From assembly GCA_028456385.1 (NCBI GenBank), contig JALNQF010000048.1, positions 186,001-250,000 of the forward strand: a stretch of DNA of 64,000 bases, written 5' to 3'. The notes below the pieces were generated by a model, which worked only from the letters and a program-made list of their open reading frames with translations, was not told where the DNA came from and did no database searches. Origin of the DNA: Ophiosphaerella korrae (taxonomy: Eukaryota > Ascomycota > Dothideomycetes > Pleosporales > Phaeosphaeriaceae). Positions 32,404-43,629 of the stretch are shown piece after piece (position 1 is the stretch's first letter; every line of letters starts with the position of its first letter). The translations under genes were made by a program, and so were the position numbers.

Positions 32404-33240
32404 ATGTTCTGGGTTCAACTTCTCCCCTTATTGGCCATAGCTGCGCCAACTCTTGGCTATGCTTCCGAATCACGTCTCGAAATTACTTTTCGCGGATCAT
32501 CAGATAAAATTGACATTAATGTCTCTGCATTTGAATTCCATCACGAGGAGCAAAGTTTAACACACTGAGTTTACGAGAAGCTCGTGGAGCCGGCTAGTGA
32601 TCAAGTATGGGAAGCAGCCAAGCGCAAGGGCCGCAAGTTCATGGCACAGATGGAGTTCTCAGATTTCGATGCCGGTCAAATGCTTCCGAGTCCTCAGATC
32701 ACTGTTGCTAGTCCATGGTAACACGGTAAGTAATGAGGTATGCGCGACGATGATTATCTATTACCTACTGACATTCAAACAGGACAAATTCGTTTCTGTG
32801 GATAATAAACGGTCGGCGTACTGTATAGTTACCGAAATCTCAACACTGGTGGTCATTGTGGCATCGGAAATTTCCTCAAACATATAGGCTTCTCAAACAA
32901 ATGTACTCAAGAAGGCAGCGCTTGGAAAGCTATCGGCATAACGCACTACAAAAAGGCAAATTGGCCGTCTCTAGCGATCATCCGAAGGCAAAAGTATCAT
33001 GATTCATGGGGTAATGAAAATAAGGTATGTTCTTCAAGTGGAAGAAACCAATTTGAGTTCTACTGATGCTTTGGTTAGGCAACGGGTGGTCACTACTATT
33101 TGGCAGTCAATGAACAAGGTGGTAAGTAAATAGAGGAAAAGCCAAAAATCTCGAAGTTTATGACTAACGCATACCTAAGAATGCTTTTGCAAAACCCCCT
33201 ATCCCCATAAGAAGGGGCCAACAAACATTACCTAGAAGGT
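32404..33240 (+). pseudogene. Decayed secreted-protein gene of unknown family
   Basis: Opens with ATG and a convincing signal peptide (MFWVQLLPLLAIAAPTLGYA), then SRLEITFRGSSDKIDINVSA. The frame is interrupted by TGA near 32,570 and TAA near 32,720, both consistent with C-to-T change, and shifts frame near 32,830. Protein-like segments continue: NTGGHCGIGNFLKHIGFSNK, KYHDSWGNENK, ATGGHYYLAVNEQG and ECFCKTPYPHKKG. GTAAGT, GTATGT and GTAAGT donors with matching acceptors suggest three introns at about 32,725-32,782, 33,024-33,078 and 33,122-33,179. No named family recognised. Function, if any remained, would be extracellular. Confidence 0.45.
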
Positions 33241-35937
33241 TCTGAAGAGGCTGATCTTCCTGCTGTTGGCAGAGCATTCGATATCATGTGGGCAACGTAG
33301 GAGGCCCTCGTCCACCAGGACAAACGTGCAAATATAAATTTTTTTTCATGGCATTACAGGTCGTCGATCCAATAACCTGGGCTATTCTTGGAAGTGCTTC
33401 AGGAGGAGAAGCACTTACCCCGAACCTAGTTAGGCACGGTCCTGATTGCCATGGGGGATTGGCTTTACTAGGTTTTTTCTTCCTGCAATCATCCCGCGAC
33501 TTAAATACTAATAGTTATTGTTCAGGCTCACCAATGGGGGCTTGCATCGCACACTTCATCTGAATGAGCCTGTCCCGCGGCCAGGATCGGATGGCGGCAT
33601 GGATGCGGCTGCAAAGAAGCGAGAAGTGGAAGCTAAGCATATTATGAGGGTACACAAATATCAGGACTATGGAAGCATGACAGTGGGCAGTCGCTTTATG
33701 TGAGCAGGTCTGGCTGCTTGATAGGAATGAATGAAGCTCTTAAAACTTCCACGTGAGGACCTCGGGGATAATTGAATTACGATCTCCAACGACGGACTAG
33801 ATCAAATTCGCATATAAAAATTGTATGATTGCTCGTCCTTGCTCTCTAAATTGGAGTGCTCCACATGTGTCTAGAATGCTAATTCATTTGGCTAGTCTCA
33901 GCCTAAGTAGTGAGGACCGTATGATACTCACTCCTTCACAACATGCCCGAACTACAATGAAACCATTTTAACTCTAAATTTTCGGCCCTTCAGACCCGAA
34001 AAACTAACTAACCCGGTCGGCCCCTTTGCGATCGACATGTCAGCAGAACCATCACAATTTCATGATTGGCCAGTGCTATAAGAAACCAGACCGTTTTCCT
34101 CTCACACGCTACGCCGCACATACTTTGAACTACACATGCTTGCAGAACTTAATAGCAACCGTACCCGTTCAAGAAACGAAATTATCTCAGTAGCTGTGGA
34201 GAGACCCGTTAAGAATGATGATGCACAGTATGGAGATTGATGACATACACACATGTAGGAACTTTGGAAGGTCGCATGAGATACGACTGATGAGATTTTA
34301 GAAATCAATATCACCAAATGGAGTGTATTTGCATAGAATGCTCTTTGTGTCCTTTTTTGGTCTGTATTCCAAGGTTTGATGTGCTCATCGCCCGTGTGAT
34401 ATTGGTCACTTAGTTGCTGGGGGGATATAATACTGGCCCTACGATGCGCTTTGCAAATATCGAGAGAACGATGGCAGAGACAGTTCGTTGTTCCATGCTA
34501 CATGGATGAAATGCTAGGGTGATAGCGGAGAGCATAGCCGGAGATGTCACCACAAGATTTAAGCAATCCGCCAAGAGCTGGGAAAAAGAATTTAGAATAA
34601 TGCAAACCTAAATATTTAAAGAACCATTGGCATAGATGGGCATTAGATGACAATCGGGGGAAAACACACCAAAACACAGTTCACGTGATTTACCCAGTGC
34701 TAACATTCAGCCTCTGGAATGACTGCGGGATCGGCAAAATGCATAAGCAAACTATCATATTTCCCACGACCGCCATAATAGTCAAATTAGGCTCATATGC
34801 CGCCGGCGAGTGATAGTTGACATCATTCCACACAGCTGGCACTCACCTAATGAGGCTGTGCTCCTCTACCGCCACAATCAAGTTTCGGAACCGCGTCATG
34901 CCAAACAAACACCCTGCTCATCGTTCGATTTGTTGCCACGCAGACCCTGAATCTGCACGGTAACCTTGATTTTCCACCGATCCGGCCCATGTTCTAGCCA
35001 GGGACCACTGCGCTACTAGTAGTGTCATTTCAACCGTCGCGTCAACGTTGACCATTCACATTGCGCACGACCCTTCCTCTACCCCAGCTTCCGTAACGGT
35101 CATGCGCTGATGTCCCTCAGGTCTTCCGGTCTCTGCGAAAACTGCCTATCATAGCCCTTGCCCCACGGGTTTTTGCCGTGTTTGGGAAGAACGCATTCAG
35201 CTCCGCTACTTTCTTTACAGCCGGTTTTTTTACTGCACTGGCGCTCATTGGCTGACTGTACACATGTTACGCAATTTGCACCCCGGCGCACCGCCTTTAC
35301 TAAGCATTGAGAACGAACTTGGATGAATTTGTCCGAACACGGCCTGCTTGCAAAAGGCCCATTTATCCCCTGGGCCTTGGCACCTTGTTATGTGGACTCC
35401 ACTCTCCACATGTGGTGATACCAGCTGCCAGTACCCACAGGCATTACAATATTTCGCCACCTCTCTTGCTGTGAGTTGTTATGTGCAGGCTTCGTGATTG
35501 GGAGACGCCTCGCACGGAACCCTGCCAACTGGCATCGCACTCAACATAACTCGTCTACTCATCGTCAAATGACATGGCCTGCTTGAGTTGTACGGGCCCA
35601 GGAACAGGGGCGCTTGCCTCTGGGCCAGTAATCACTGTTACATTGGGTTTGCGGGCCTGTCCATTCACCTAGCGTGCTTGCTTCGTTGGGTAGGTGTCGG
35701 TTTCATGAGTGACAGACCCTGAAAGTGGTACATTATGATAGCATACCTTGACCTACACCTAAGTACCTCCCCTTTCCTTTTCATACCTACTGCTTGCGCT
35801 CTTTATCCCTCAGGTACGCACTATTCTTCTAACCCGGGGCCACTTGCAAGTTCAGGTTATTAGTGATAATGTAAGTTTCAGTGTTGCTGCGCTGTAGGTG
35901 GACGTCCCTAATTCATTACATAGACTCGAACTTCGCT
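33241..35937. other. Intergenic with unassigned ORFs
   Basis: Frames at 33288-33563 and 33518-33703 (+) and a cysteine-rich minus-strand stretch at 35100-35460 look partly protein-like, but no domain is recognised and the frames do not join cleanly. The rest holds nothing I can name. The boundary between accessory and core DNA falls here. Confidence 0.4.
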
Positions 35938-37476
35938 ATGGGCAATTCCAATAGCTCTCCGGTCGCGAAATGTCTTTCGGACGCCGTAGGCAAAGATGTC
36001 GCATTCAAAACCGATCCCCTTTTCCAAATCTCGCATGTCAAGCCATATAACCTGGGGATATCAGGCACGCCGGCTGCAGTCACATACCCGAAAACTTCAG
36101 AACAGATAGGGAAGATTGTGAGATGTGCTGTTGATAACAGCTTGAAAGTGCAGCCCCGCTGTGGAGGGCATTCATATGCAAACTATGGTACGTCACAAAC
36201 AGACCTGAGCATAGTGGCACGATACGAGCGTGTCATAGAAGCTATATATCCATAAAATGGCTGACCGAGTAAATCAGCGATCGGTGGTAGCGATGACAAT
36301 ACTATCGTAGTCGACATGAAGAACTTTCAGCAGTTCTCTATGGACAAGTCCACATGGCAGGCTACTGTTGGCGGTGGCACATTACTCGGCGACCTTACAA
36401 AGAGACTCCACGATAATGGTCAGCGCGCTATGGCACACGGCACCTGCCCGCAGGTTGGTATTGGCGGACATGCAACAATAGGTGGATTGGGACCAACATC
36501 ACGCATGTGGGGAGCTGCGTTGGACCATATTGAAGAAGTGGAAGTAGTGCTGGCCAACTCATCCGTTGTCCGCGCCTCTGAAACACAAAATCCTGACGTA
36601 CTTTTCGCCGTCAAAGGAGCCGCTGCAGGCTTCGGCATCGTCACTGAATTCAAAGTGCGCACGCAAGCCGAGCCAGGCGAGGCCGTCCTCTACTCTTACA
36701 ACCTCCACGGCGGCGACTCAAAGTCCAAAGCCGAAGCATTCAAGCAATGGCAAAAGCTCATATCCGACCCACAACTCTCCCGCAAATTCGCATCCCAATA
36801 CATCCTCACCGAGCAATTCGGCGCCATCGTAACCGGCACATTCTTCGGCTCCCAGCAAGAATTCGACGCCCTAAACATCACCGCACGACTCCCCTCCAAA
36901 GACGAAAACGTCCTCGAACTCAAGGACTGGCTCGGCGTCGTCGGCCACTGGACCGAGGACGTCGCGCTCCAAATCGTCGGCGGCATCCAATCCAACTTCT
37001 ACGCAAAGTCCCTCGCATACACCAAGGACGACGTCATCCCCGACGCCGGCGTCGACGCGCTATTCGACTACATCGACAAGGCTGACAAGGGCGGCGCACT
37101 CTGGTTCCTCATCTGGGACCTCGAGGGCGGCGCCATCAACGACGTGAAGCCCGGCGCCACCGCCTACGGCCACCGCGACGCCCTATTCTACCACCAGGCC
37201 TACGCCGTCAACATCCTCGGCAAGGTCAGCGACAAGACGCGGGATTTTCTCAAGGGTATCAACGACGTTGTTGCACAGGCGCTGCCGAACCACAAACTCG
37301 GTGCGTATGCGGGGTATGTGGATCCGGCTTTGGGCGACGATAGCGCGAACTTGTATTGGGGCGGGAATGTCGAGAGGTTGCAGGCTATCAAGGCGAGTGT
37401 GGATCCGGGCGATGTGTTTCATAATCCGCAAAGTATTCGGCCGGCAAAGGGGGCGTCGGCGAAGTTTAGGGTGTAG
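35938..37476 (+). CDS. Bicovalent FAD-linked oxidase (glucooligosaccharide-oxidase-like), 482 aa
   Basis: Exons 35938-36187 and 36278-37476 flank a 90-nt intron with branch CTGAC. VAO/PCMH-fold flavoenzyme that would oxidise a sugar or other alcohol with O2. The FAD-binding domain holds RCGGHSYA with His78 and HGTCPQVGIGGHATIGGLGP with Cys140, the two residues that tether flavin covalently in this family. A BBE-type C-terminus is visible near YWGGNVERLQAIKASVDPGD, with NPQSI close to the end. The protein starts MGNSNSS without a signal peptide; Gly2 and Ser6 form a possible N-myristoylation site. Codon use shifts towards C-ending codons over 36,650-37,250, usual for a well-expressed fungal gene. 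It is the first intact gene of the core block. The substrate cannot be told from sequence. Confidence 0.85.
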
Positions 37477-37705
37477 GAGCGCTATTCACTTCATATGCTG
37501 ACGGGCCTAATCATAGTTCTTTGATGTTGACTAGTTTTATTGTTAATGAAGCGGAGCATTTTGAGGCTAGTCCCTTGTTTGGAATCGGTAATGTTGGAAT
37601 ATTGAGATTTAAGATCTAGTTCTATAATGTAATGCAAGTGACCGCCCGTTCTACAATGGATAACGCCCCCAACACCAGGTTTGATTTCCTGCCCATCATG
37701 GTATG

Positions 37706-38964
37706 CTAATACCATATGCTTTTTGTGCGATGATGCGGAATGACGTCTGCTTCGTCTCTTTCTTTTTCTTTCGCTAGGTCGTAGAGGAAGAAGTCGATAA
37801 GAATTGCATTGATCTTCGCGTCTGGCTTGATTTTTAGGATCTCGCGGCGCAAAAGCTCGACGCCCCAAATACTACATCCTGTAGATGGTTAGTGGAAATT
37901 TAGGTAGGAGCTGTGCGCTGAGACTACCTCTGATTTGCATCTCCCAAGAGTGGCCAGATTCGATGATCTCGAAGCGCCGTAGCTTGTTCTCTAGTGGTGG
38001 GCAGTACCACATCACACCTAGAGAATGTAGCATCTGTGGAATGCGATAATCTATAACTCGTATTAGTGTGTGTTGTGTAGGGAAAAAGAAGCAAAACCAC
38101 GTACCTGCAAACATCGTGATCTTGTCAATGTCGTTGAACTCGCCATAACTTTCGCCATCAAATGCAGCCCATAAATCTGCAACGAAGATCTGCGCCCTCT
38201 TGAGGAAGCGTACTTTCTTTCTCTCAAACGTGCCCTCGTCTCGGAAGCATGGGAACTTTTCAGCAAGCAGGTTCACTAACCCGGCAGCTGAGCCTTTTGC
38301 ATCTTCAATAAGGGTTACCACGCTGCTGTCGAATTCCTATGATGTCAGTGATCAGCCTAGCTTCTCCAGTTGGTTTTTACGTTAATCTTCTCCATACCTC
38401 TTCCAAGATTCGGCCGGCTTCTCTTAGGCATCGCATTCGTTCATCGAATAAAGGTATCGCTTCCTCGGTTCCCGAGCTAAACACAGCTTTCAGAACATCT
38501 TCCGTGCACTTCTCTTCGTCAACCCAAAAAGTAGGGTCAGTGATTGGAATATCCTGTTCCAAAGCCCTTTGTAGGAGGGCAACCAAGCTGAAATACCCCG
38601 TCCATCGCTGGCCTTTGTACACAACAGCAAACTTTTCCTCCTCACTCTGCTCGCTCCAGAAGCAAAAGTTGAGGACATCCAGGGTGAAGATGAAATTAAC
38701 AGTGCTCTCGTCTCTTGCTTTAGGATGCAGTTCGTGCTCTGACCATGTTTTAGTGCTGTATTCACGCTTTTCCATCTCGCCAAGGACTAGCTGTGCGGCG
38801 ACTTTGGTTGACCGCATGTCCAGGGCGACGTCCACGCTGTTGTCATAGATGAATTGGGCGCTCTCGAGCACTTTTGTCTCTGGCGGACCTTCATCTTTGA
38901 CCCCTATACCAAATCGTTTGCGCAGAAGGTCTAACAGTTCAAGGTCAACTTCGTCGTCAGACAT
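37706..38964 (-). CDS. QNG1: Queuosine 5'-phosphate N-glycosylase / queuosine salvage protein, 364 aa
   Basis: Releases queuine from queuosine nucleotides so it can be reused for tRNA wobble modification (family DUF2419, human C9orf64, S. pombe Qng1). Four exons join in frame: 38398-38964, 38105-38336, 37928-38050 and 37706-37878, with introns of 49-61 nt. Family landmarks are ESAQFIYDNSVDVALD, VLNFCFWSE, YKGQRWTGYFSLVALLQRAL, IPITDPTFWVDEE, FPCFRDEGTFERKKVRFLKR, RAQIFVADLWAAF, FNDIDKITMFADYRIPQ (across an intron), CSIWGVELLRREI, AILIDFFLYD and the terminal HHRTKSIWY. All match the family in order, so the model is considered complete. It is divergent from UBA2 with 379 bp between start codons. 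Confidence 0.92.
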
Positions 38965-39343
38965 GGCGGTGCGGATTCTGATTGTGAAAGAAGATCGAAA
39001 AGAGGGAAGACGTTGCGAGGTGCGCCCCTATCCACCTTTTTAACTTTTCCAAAATGAAGGCTGGCTGGCAAATGTGAAAGGAATGTGTCACACTAGTCAC
39101 GTTTTGTCGACAAAATTACTGTCCACTCACAGCTCGCTCGGCTACGCGACTAGCGTTGAGGCTGAAAGTTGGAGTGAGAGAGGTTCCCGAGCGCCGAGGT
39201 TAAGCCGCGCAGCTCTGACGTCTCTCACCTGTCCAACATCGGGCACCTTCACCTTGATAACGAACAAATAACCTCTCCTATGTCGTAGCCACGCCAAATC
39301 GCTTCCTATACAACACCAAACCACTACAATTTACAGCCACGCA
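38965..39343. promoter_or_regulatory. Bidirectional promoter region of QNG1 and UBA2
   Basis: 379 bp between two divergent start codons. It contains pyrimidine-rich stretches before each start; no TATA box or named operator can be assigned with confidence. Confidence 0.5.
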
Positions 39344-41427
39344 ATGGCACGCGACGCGTTTACGGCACGGAGCCTTGGCCAGTCGCTTCATGGGCGCATC
39401 AAGGAGGTATGGCTGCTGTCTGGGGTAAATGAGCTGGAAGATATATGCTAAAGCTTGGCAGGCGCGTGTTCTGATGGTGGGAGCGGGGGGCATCGGGTGC
39501 GAGCTGCTCAAGAACCTCGTGCTCACCGGCTTTGGCGAAATCCACATGGTTGATCTGGATACCATCGACCTCAGTAACCTTAATCGCCAGTTCTTGTTTC
39601 GCAATGAGCACATCAAGAAGTCAAAGGCGCTGGCACGTCATCTCCACCCAGTCTGTGAGCGATATAGGACATACACTGATGCGAGCGACAGGTTGCGAAA
39701 GAGTCGGCCGGCAAATTCAACCCGAACGTCAAGATCGAGGCGTACCACGACAACATCAAGGACCCCCGCTTCAATGTCGCCTGGTTCAAAACATTCCAGA
39801 TTGTCTTCAATGCGCTAGATAATCTCGATGCGCGCCGGCACGTGAACAAGATGTGTCTTGCGGCAAACGTGCCCCTGATCGAGAGTGGCACTACCGGCTT
39901 CAATGGACAGGTTCAGGTCATCAAGAAGGTGCGCATTCCCTGCGCTGAGACATTCACCGACTCCGGAAGCTGATAAGACATCGTAGAGCGAGACCGAGTG
40001 CTACGACTGCACGCCCAAAGACCCACCAAAGTCGTTCCCTGTCTGCACGATCCGGAGCACACCCTCGCAACCCATACATTGCATAGTCTGGGGCAAGTCG
40101 TACTTGTTTGCCGAGATATTCGGCACCTCGGAAGACGATGCGCCTGAGATGGACCACAGCGAAGACTCGGACAATGCGAAAGAAGTCGCAAACTTGCGCA
40201 AAGAGGCCCAGGCATTGAAACGCATACGCGAGTCTATGGGATCGGAAGACTTCCCACGGCTCGTTTTCAACAAGGTATTCAAAGAAGATATCGAGCGGTT
40301 GCGGAGCATGGAGGACATGTGGAAATCAAAACGGGCACCAGAAGCGCTGGACTACGATACGCTACTACAAGAGTCGCTTGGTTGCGGGCCCGCAGTCGCT
40401 CAGCAGGATCAGGTTGTTTGGAACACTGCAGAGAACTTTGCTGTCTTTGTAGACAGTTTGCGCCGGCTCAGTGTTCGCCTAGACGAAATGCGCGCCAGAA
40501 CCGATGTTGGCAATGCGGCGCCAATACTTGCCTTCGACAAGGACGATGTGGATACGTTGGATTTCGTGGTTGCTAGTGCAAATCTACGGTCACACATCTT
40601 TGGCATTGAGACGCGGTCAAAGTTCGACATCAAGCGTGAGTCGCCCGAGATTATGGACCGCACCTACTAACAAACCCACCACAGAAATGGCTGGCAATAT
40701 CATTCCCGCTATCGCGACTACGAATGCCATGACGGCTGGGCTCTGCGTCCTACAGGCCTTCAAAGTAATGCGCCAAGAGCTCGATAAGGCCAAGTTTGCC
40801 TTTCTCACCCGCAGCACAGAGCGCGTAATCGCTAGCGAATCACTGCAGAAGCCGAACCCTCATTGCGCAACATGCGGCGTCGCCTACGCTACTCTCACAG
40901 TAGACACGAAACTTGCAAAGCTGAGTGATCTAGTGAATGTGCTCAAAGCGCAGCTGGGCTACAGCGATGATTTCAGCATTAAGCGTGATGCAGATCTTCT
41001 ATACGACCCTGACGAGGATGTTCACTTGGACAAGACGTTTGAGGAGCTTGGACTAAAGGAGGACACATTCATTACTGTTTTTGACGAAGCAGACGAGGAC
41101 GCGAAAGTGGACGTTATTTTCTCCGTTGCTGAAAAGGAGGCTGCCGACGGTGCGAAGTCGATCCTTGTGCCAGAAGACTTGCGCATTCTGACCAAGCCGA
41201 AGAAACTTCCACCTGCGACCAATGGGCATGCCGTGACCAACGGTAAGATTGACGCAACAATGCATGGTAATATGAACGGCGCAACGAAGCGGAAAGCAGA
41301 TGACGCTGGCCTCGAAGCTGATATTGTCACAAAGAGGGGCAAAGTCATGGAAGAACTCAGCATCAATGGTAATAGCGACGATGACGTTGTATTGATCGAG
41401 GACGATGGTGCAATTGTTCTAGATTGA
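39344..41427 (+). CDS. UBA2: SUMO-activating enzyme E1 subunit Uba2, 620 aa
   Basis: Catalytic subunit of the nuclear SUMO E1 (partner Aos1). It adenylates SUMO and carries it on a cysteine before passing it to Ubc9. Five exons join in frame: 39344-39406, 39462-39632, 39692-39928, 39987-40635 and 40685-41427. The adenylation site is [13 protein letters not shown] (about 27-39) with [17 protein letters not shown]. The catalytic Cys177 is in [11 protein letters not shown], zinc ligands include C162/C165 (ECYDC) and PHCATC, and the ubiquitin-fold domain follows around [14 protein letters not shown]. The C-terminus has a basic stretch and a SUMO-interaction-like DDVVLIEDD. The second intron must begin GC (ctg|GCACGT) to keep frame with [10 protein letters not shown], a GC-AG intron. 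The length is usual for the family. Confidence 0.93.
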
Positions 41428-41695
41428 GCGTTCCATCATCGCTCCTTAGGGTTGTGATAGACACATCTGAGTACGCATGGCGACACACATCTTTGATGTC
41501 ACTGTGTCTTTCTTTGGGCCGACTTGAGATGAAAAGCGAAGAATCCAGCATATAGATCTCACATCAGCCATCGCATCAGCACTGGTGTAATGCACACGGC
41601 GTTTCGGGGTTGGGTATACCTTTTGCTTTACGACTGCCAGGGTTTTGAAGGCCTCTTTGGATCGCCCCGTAAACGGGCAGCATTTCTATATCGCA

Positions 41696-42559
41696 CTACA
41701 TAGCAGATAGCCCTCCATCCAAATTAATTGTACAGTTATGCGCATACTGATTCTCCGCCAAAAACAGCGCTGCATGCGCAATTTCTTTTGGCTGTCCAAG
41801 TCTCTGCAATGGTATACTCTTCACCAAGGCATGATGGTCCAGACTCTTCGTCATATTCGTTTCTACATAGCCTGGCACCAATGCATTCACCCGCACGCGG
41901 TGACCCTCATACTCCGTTGCGAGGCCCCGCGTAAAGCCCAATACCCCCGCCTTCGACGCCGCATACGCCACCGCCCCCTTCCCCCCTTTCACCCCCAGCA
42001 AACTCGCTACGTTGATAATCACTGGCGTGAATGCACCCGAGCCCTCCGGCAACCCTCGCTCCCCGCGAATGTACCCATGGCGCAACAAAAATCGGGTTCC
42101 CCGCATGAGCGCCGTGAGATTCAGGTTCACGATGTCGTGGATTTCGATATCGGGCAGGCTGACCAAGAGGGATTTTTGCGTCATGCCCGCGCAGTTCACC
42201 AGCACGTCGATTTTACCCCTGGGGTTCGCGCCGGAGGGCTTGGGCAGGAAATTGCCGAAGAATAGGGGCGTCCAGAAGTTTTCGACGTCGGCGATGTTGC
42301 CGGGGATGTAGCCATGGTGATGCGGAGAGAGAGAAAGCGTTTGGGTCTGGTCTGGTGATAATGAAGGCGCGTCTGGTGTTTCTTGGGGCGCGGGAGGCGC
42401 GGGTAAGGGGTCCAGTGTTGATACCGCGGCTTTCAGGTTTTCTTCGGAGCGAGATATTAGGGTACAGCGGTATCCGGATTTAGCGAAGTGTTGGGCGATT
42501 GCAAGACCGATTCCTTGGGAGCCGCCGGTGATAAGGGCGTGGCGGGGCCTGGGAGCCAT
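41696..42559 (-). CDS. OAR1: 3-oxoacyl-[acyl-carrier-protein] reductase, mitochondrial type (SDR), 287 aa
   Basis: Short-chain dehydrogenase of the FabG/Oar1 group, expected to reduce 3-oxoacyl-ACP with NADPH in mitochondrial type II fatty acid synthesis, which supplies lipoate. The frame is single-exon. The dinucleotide site is TGGSQGIG (11-18), NCAG lies at 122-125, and the catalytic residues are Ser186 (INVAS), Tyr199 and Lys203 (YAASK). The C-terminal VNALVPGYVETNM and INLDGGL are typical. An insert of about 45 residues rich in Pro/Ser (51-95) after the second strand is longer than in bacterial FabG and common in fungal Oar1-like proteins. No strong mitochondrial presequence is visible. 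It is convergent with UBA2 and divergent from elongin C. Another SDR role is possible. Confidence 0.8.
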   Translation of the reverse strand: MAPRPRHALITGGSQGIGLAIAQHFAKSGYRCTLISRSEENLKAAVSTLDPLPAPPAPQETPDAPSLSPDQTQTLSLSPHHHGYIPGNIADVENFWTPLFFGNFLPKPSGANPRGKIDVLVNCAGMTQKSLLVSLPDIEIHDIVNLNLTALMRGTRFLLRHGYIRGERGLPEGSGAFTPVIINVASLLGVKGGKGAVAYAASKAGVLGFTRGLATEYEGHRVRVNALVPGYVETNMTKSLDHHALVKSIPLQRLGQPKEIAHAALFLAENQYAHNCTINLDGGLSAM

Positions 42560-42922
42560 ATGTGGCTTATTTATTCATGAGATGATGTGTTGGGTGGTGG
42601 GATTGGGTGGAGTCCTGGTTTGTAGTTCTTCTCTTTTCAACTCTCCTTGTAGTGACGATATTCAATCAAGAAATAACACTTTAGTTCTTCCCAGGCTCTT
42701 TCTATTAGTGTAATTTCTTCTTTTAAATGAATTGGAGATTTCGACGCAGGGAGGAAGAGCAAATATAGGCTTATCACGTGCCTAGTCAACAAACCAAGCC
42801 ACACGAGAAAACGTGATACCGTGATACCGTGTTAGCGCGCTGTTTCCCCGCAATTCCTTCCAGAACTCTCACTGCCCTTCGTCGCACCACCTTTTCTCCT
42901 TAACTTAAATTGCATTCCCAAA
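42560..42922. promoter_or_regulatory. Bidirectional promoter region of the reductase and elongin C genes
   Basis: 363 bp between divergent starts. It holds a CACGTG E-box at 42775-42780 and a doubled cgtgatac motif at 42812-42828. The E-box is a common bHLH site; which factor acts here is unknown. Confidence 0.5.
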
Positions 42923-43375
42923 ATGGCAAACAATGAAGCGACTGAGTACGTTACGCTCGTCTCAAATGACGGTTACGAGTTCAAGATACTGCGGTCGGCA
43001 GCGTGTATTGCCGGAACGATCAAGAAGGCTTTAGACCCCATGTGTATGCATCCTCTCAGAGACATCGAATACTTGGAAACTGACGTATCTTGCAGCTGGG
43101 TTTAAAGAAACAACACAGAATCGCGTCGATCTACCTTCAATCAAGTACGAACTCTTCTATATATCTTTCGACAAGACTTACACGTAATAGCGGTGTCGTT
43201 CTCGAGAAAGTTTGCGAATACCTATACTACAATCAAAAGCATGCGGAGAGCAAAGATGTCTCAGACATGGATATACCGCCTGAGCTGTGTTTGGAACTTT
43301 TGATTGCAGCAGATTATCTTGATGGTCTGTATGTTGTTATGATAGGCGGGAAACATACTAACAGATACAGTGTGA
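42923..43375 (+). CDS. ELC1: Elongin C, 102 aa
   Basis: BTB/POZ-fold adaptor (Skp1-like) of cullin-elongin ubiquitin ligases and the elongin complex, nuclear. Four exons join in frame: 42923-43043, 43096-43144, 43191-43324 and 43371-43375. Translation gives EYVTLVSNDGYEFKILRSAA, GTIKKALDPMSGFKE across intron 1, RVDLPSINGVVLEKVCEYLY across intron 2, and MDIPPELCLELLIAADYLDV. Each part matches the elongin C family. The last exon adds only two bases of the final Val codon plus TGA. Without splicing each exon would run into an early stop, so the introns are needed. The length is right for the family. Confidence 0.92.
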
Positions 43376-43629
43376 AACCCCGGCGATTACAAAACGCAAT
43401 GTTTTATCCGATATAGAATGCCATAGAGTACCCCTAGTTCAGGTCTTAGTAGGGCCAGCATAGAGACCAACACGCTCATCTCACGAAGGAAACAGTGAAA
43501 ATTTTATCTATTAAAATCTATTCAAACTTCGATGGGTTTTGTTAAACAACAATCTCGAGAGGTGGGTATCAAAAGAAAGACAAAACAATACATGCCCAAC
43601 GCGAAACTCCAACCACCTAGTCTACCATT

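Noticed and set aside
36747..37085. Arg/His-rich ORF inside the FAD oxidase
   Set aside because: Shadow frame of GC-rich codons in the oxidase gene.
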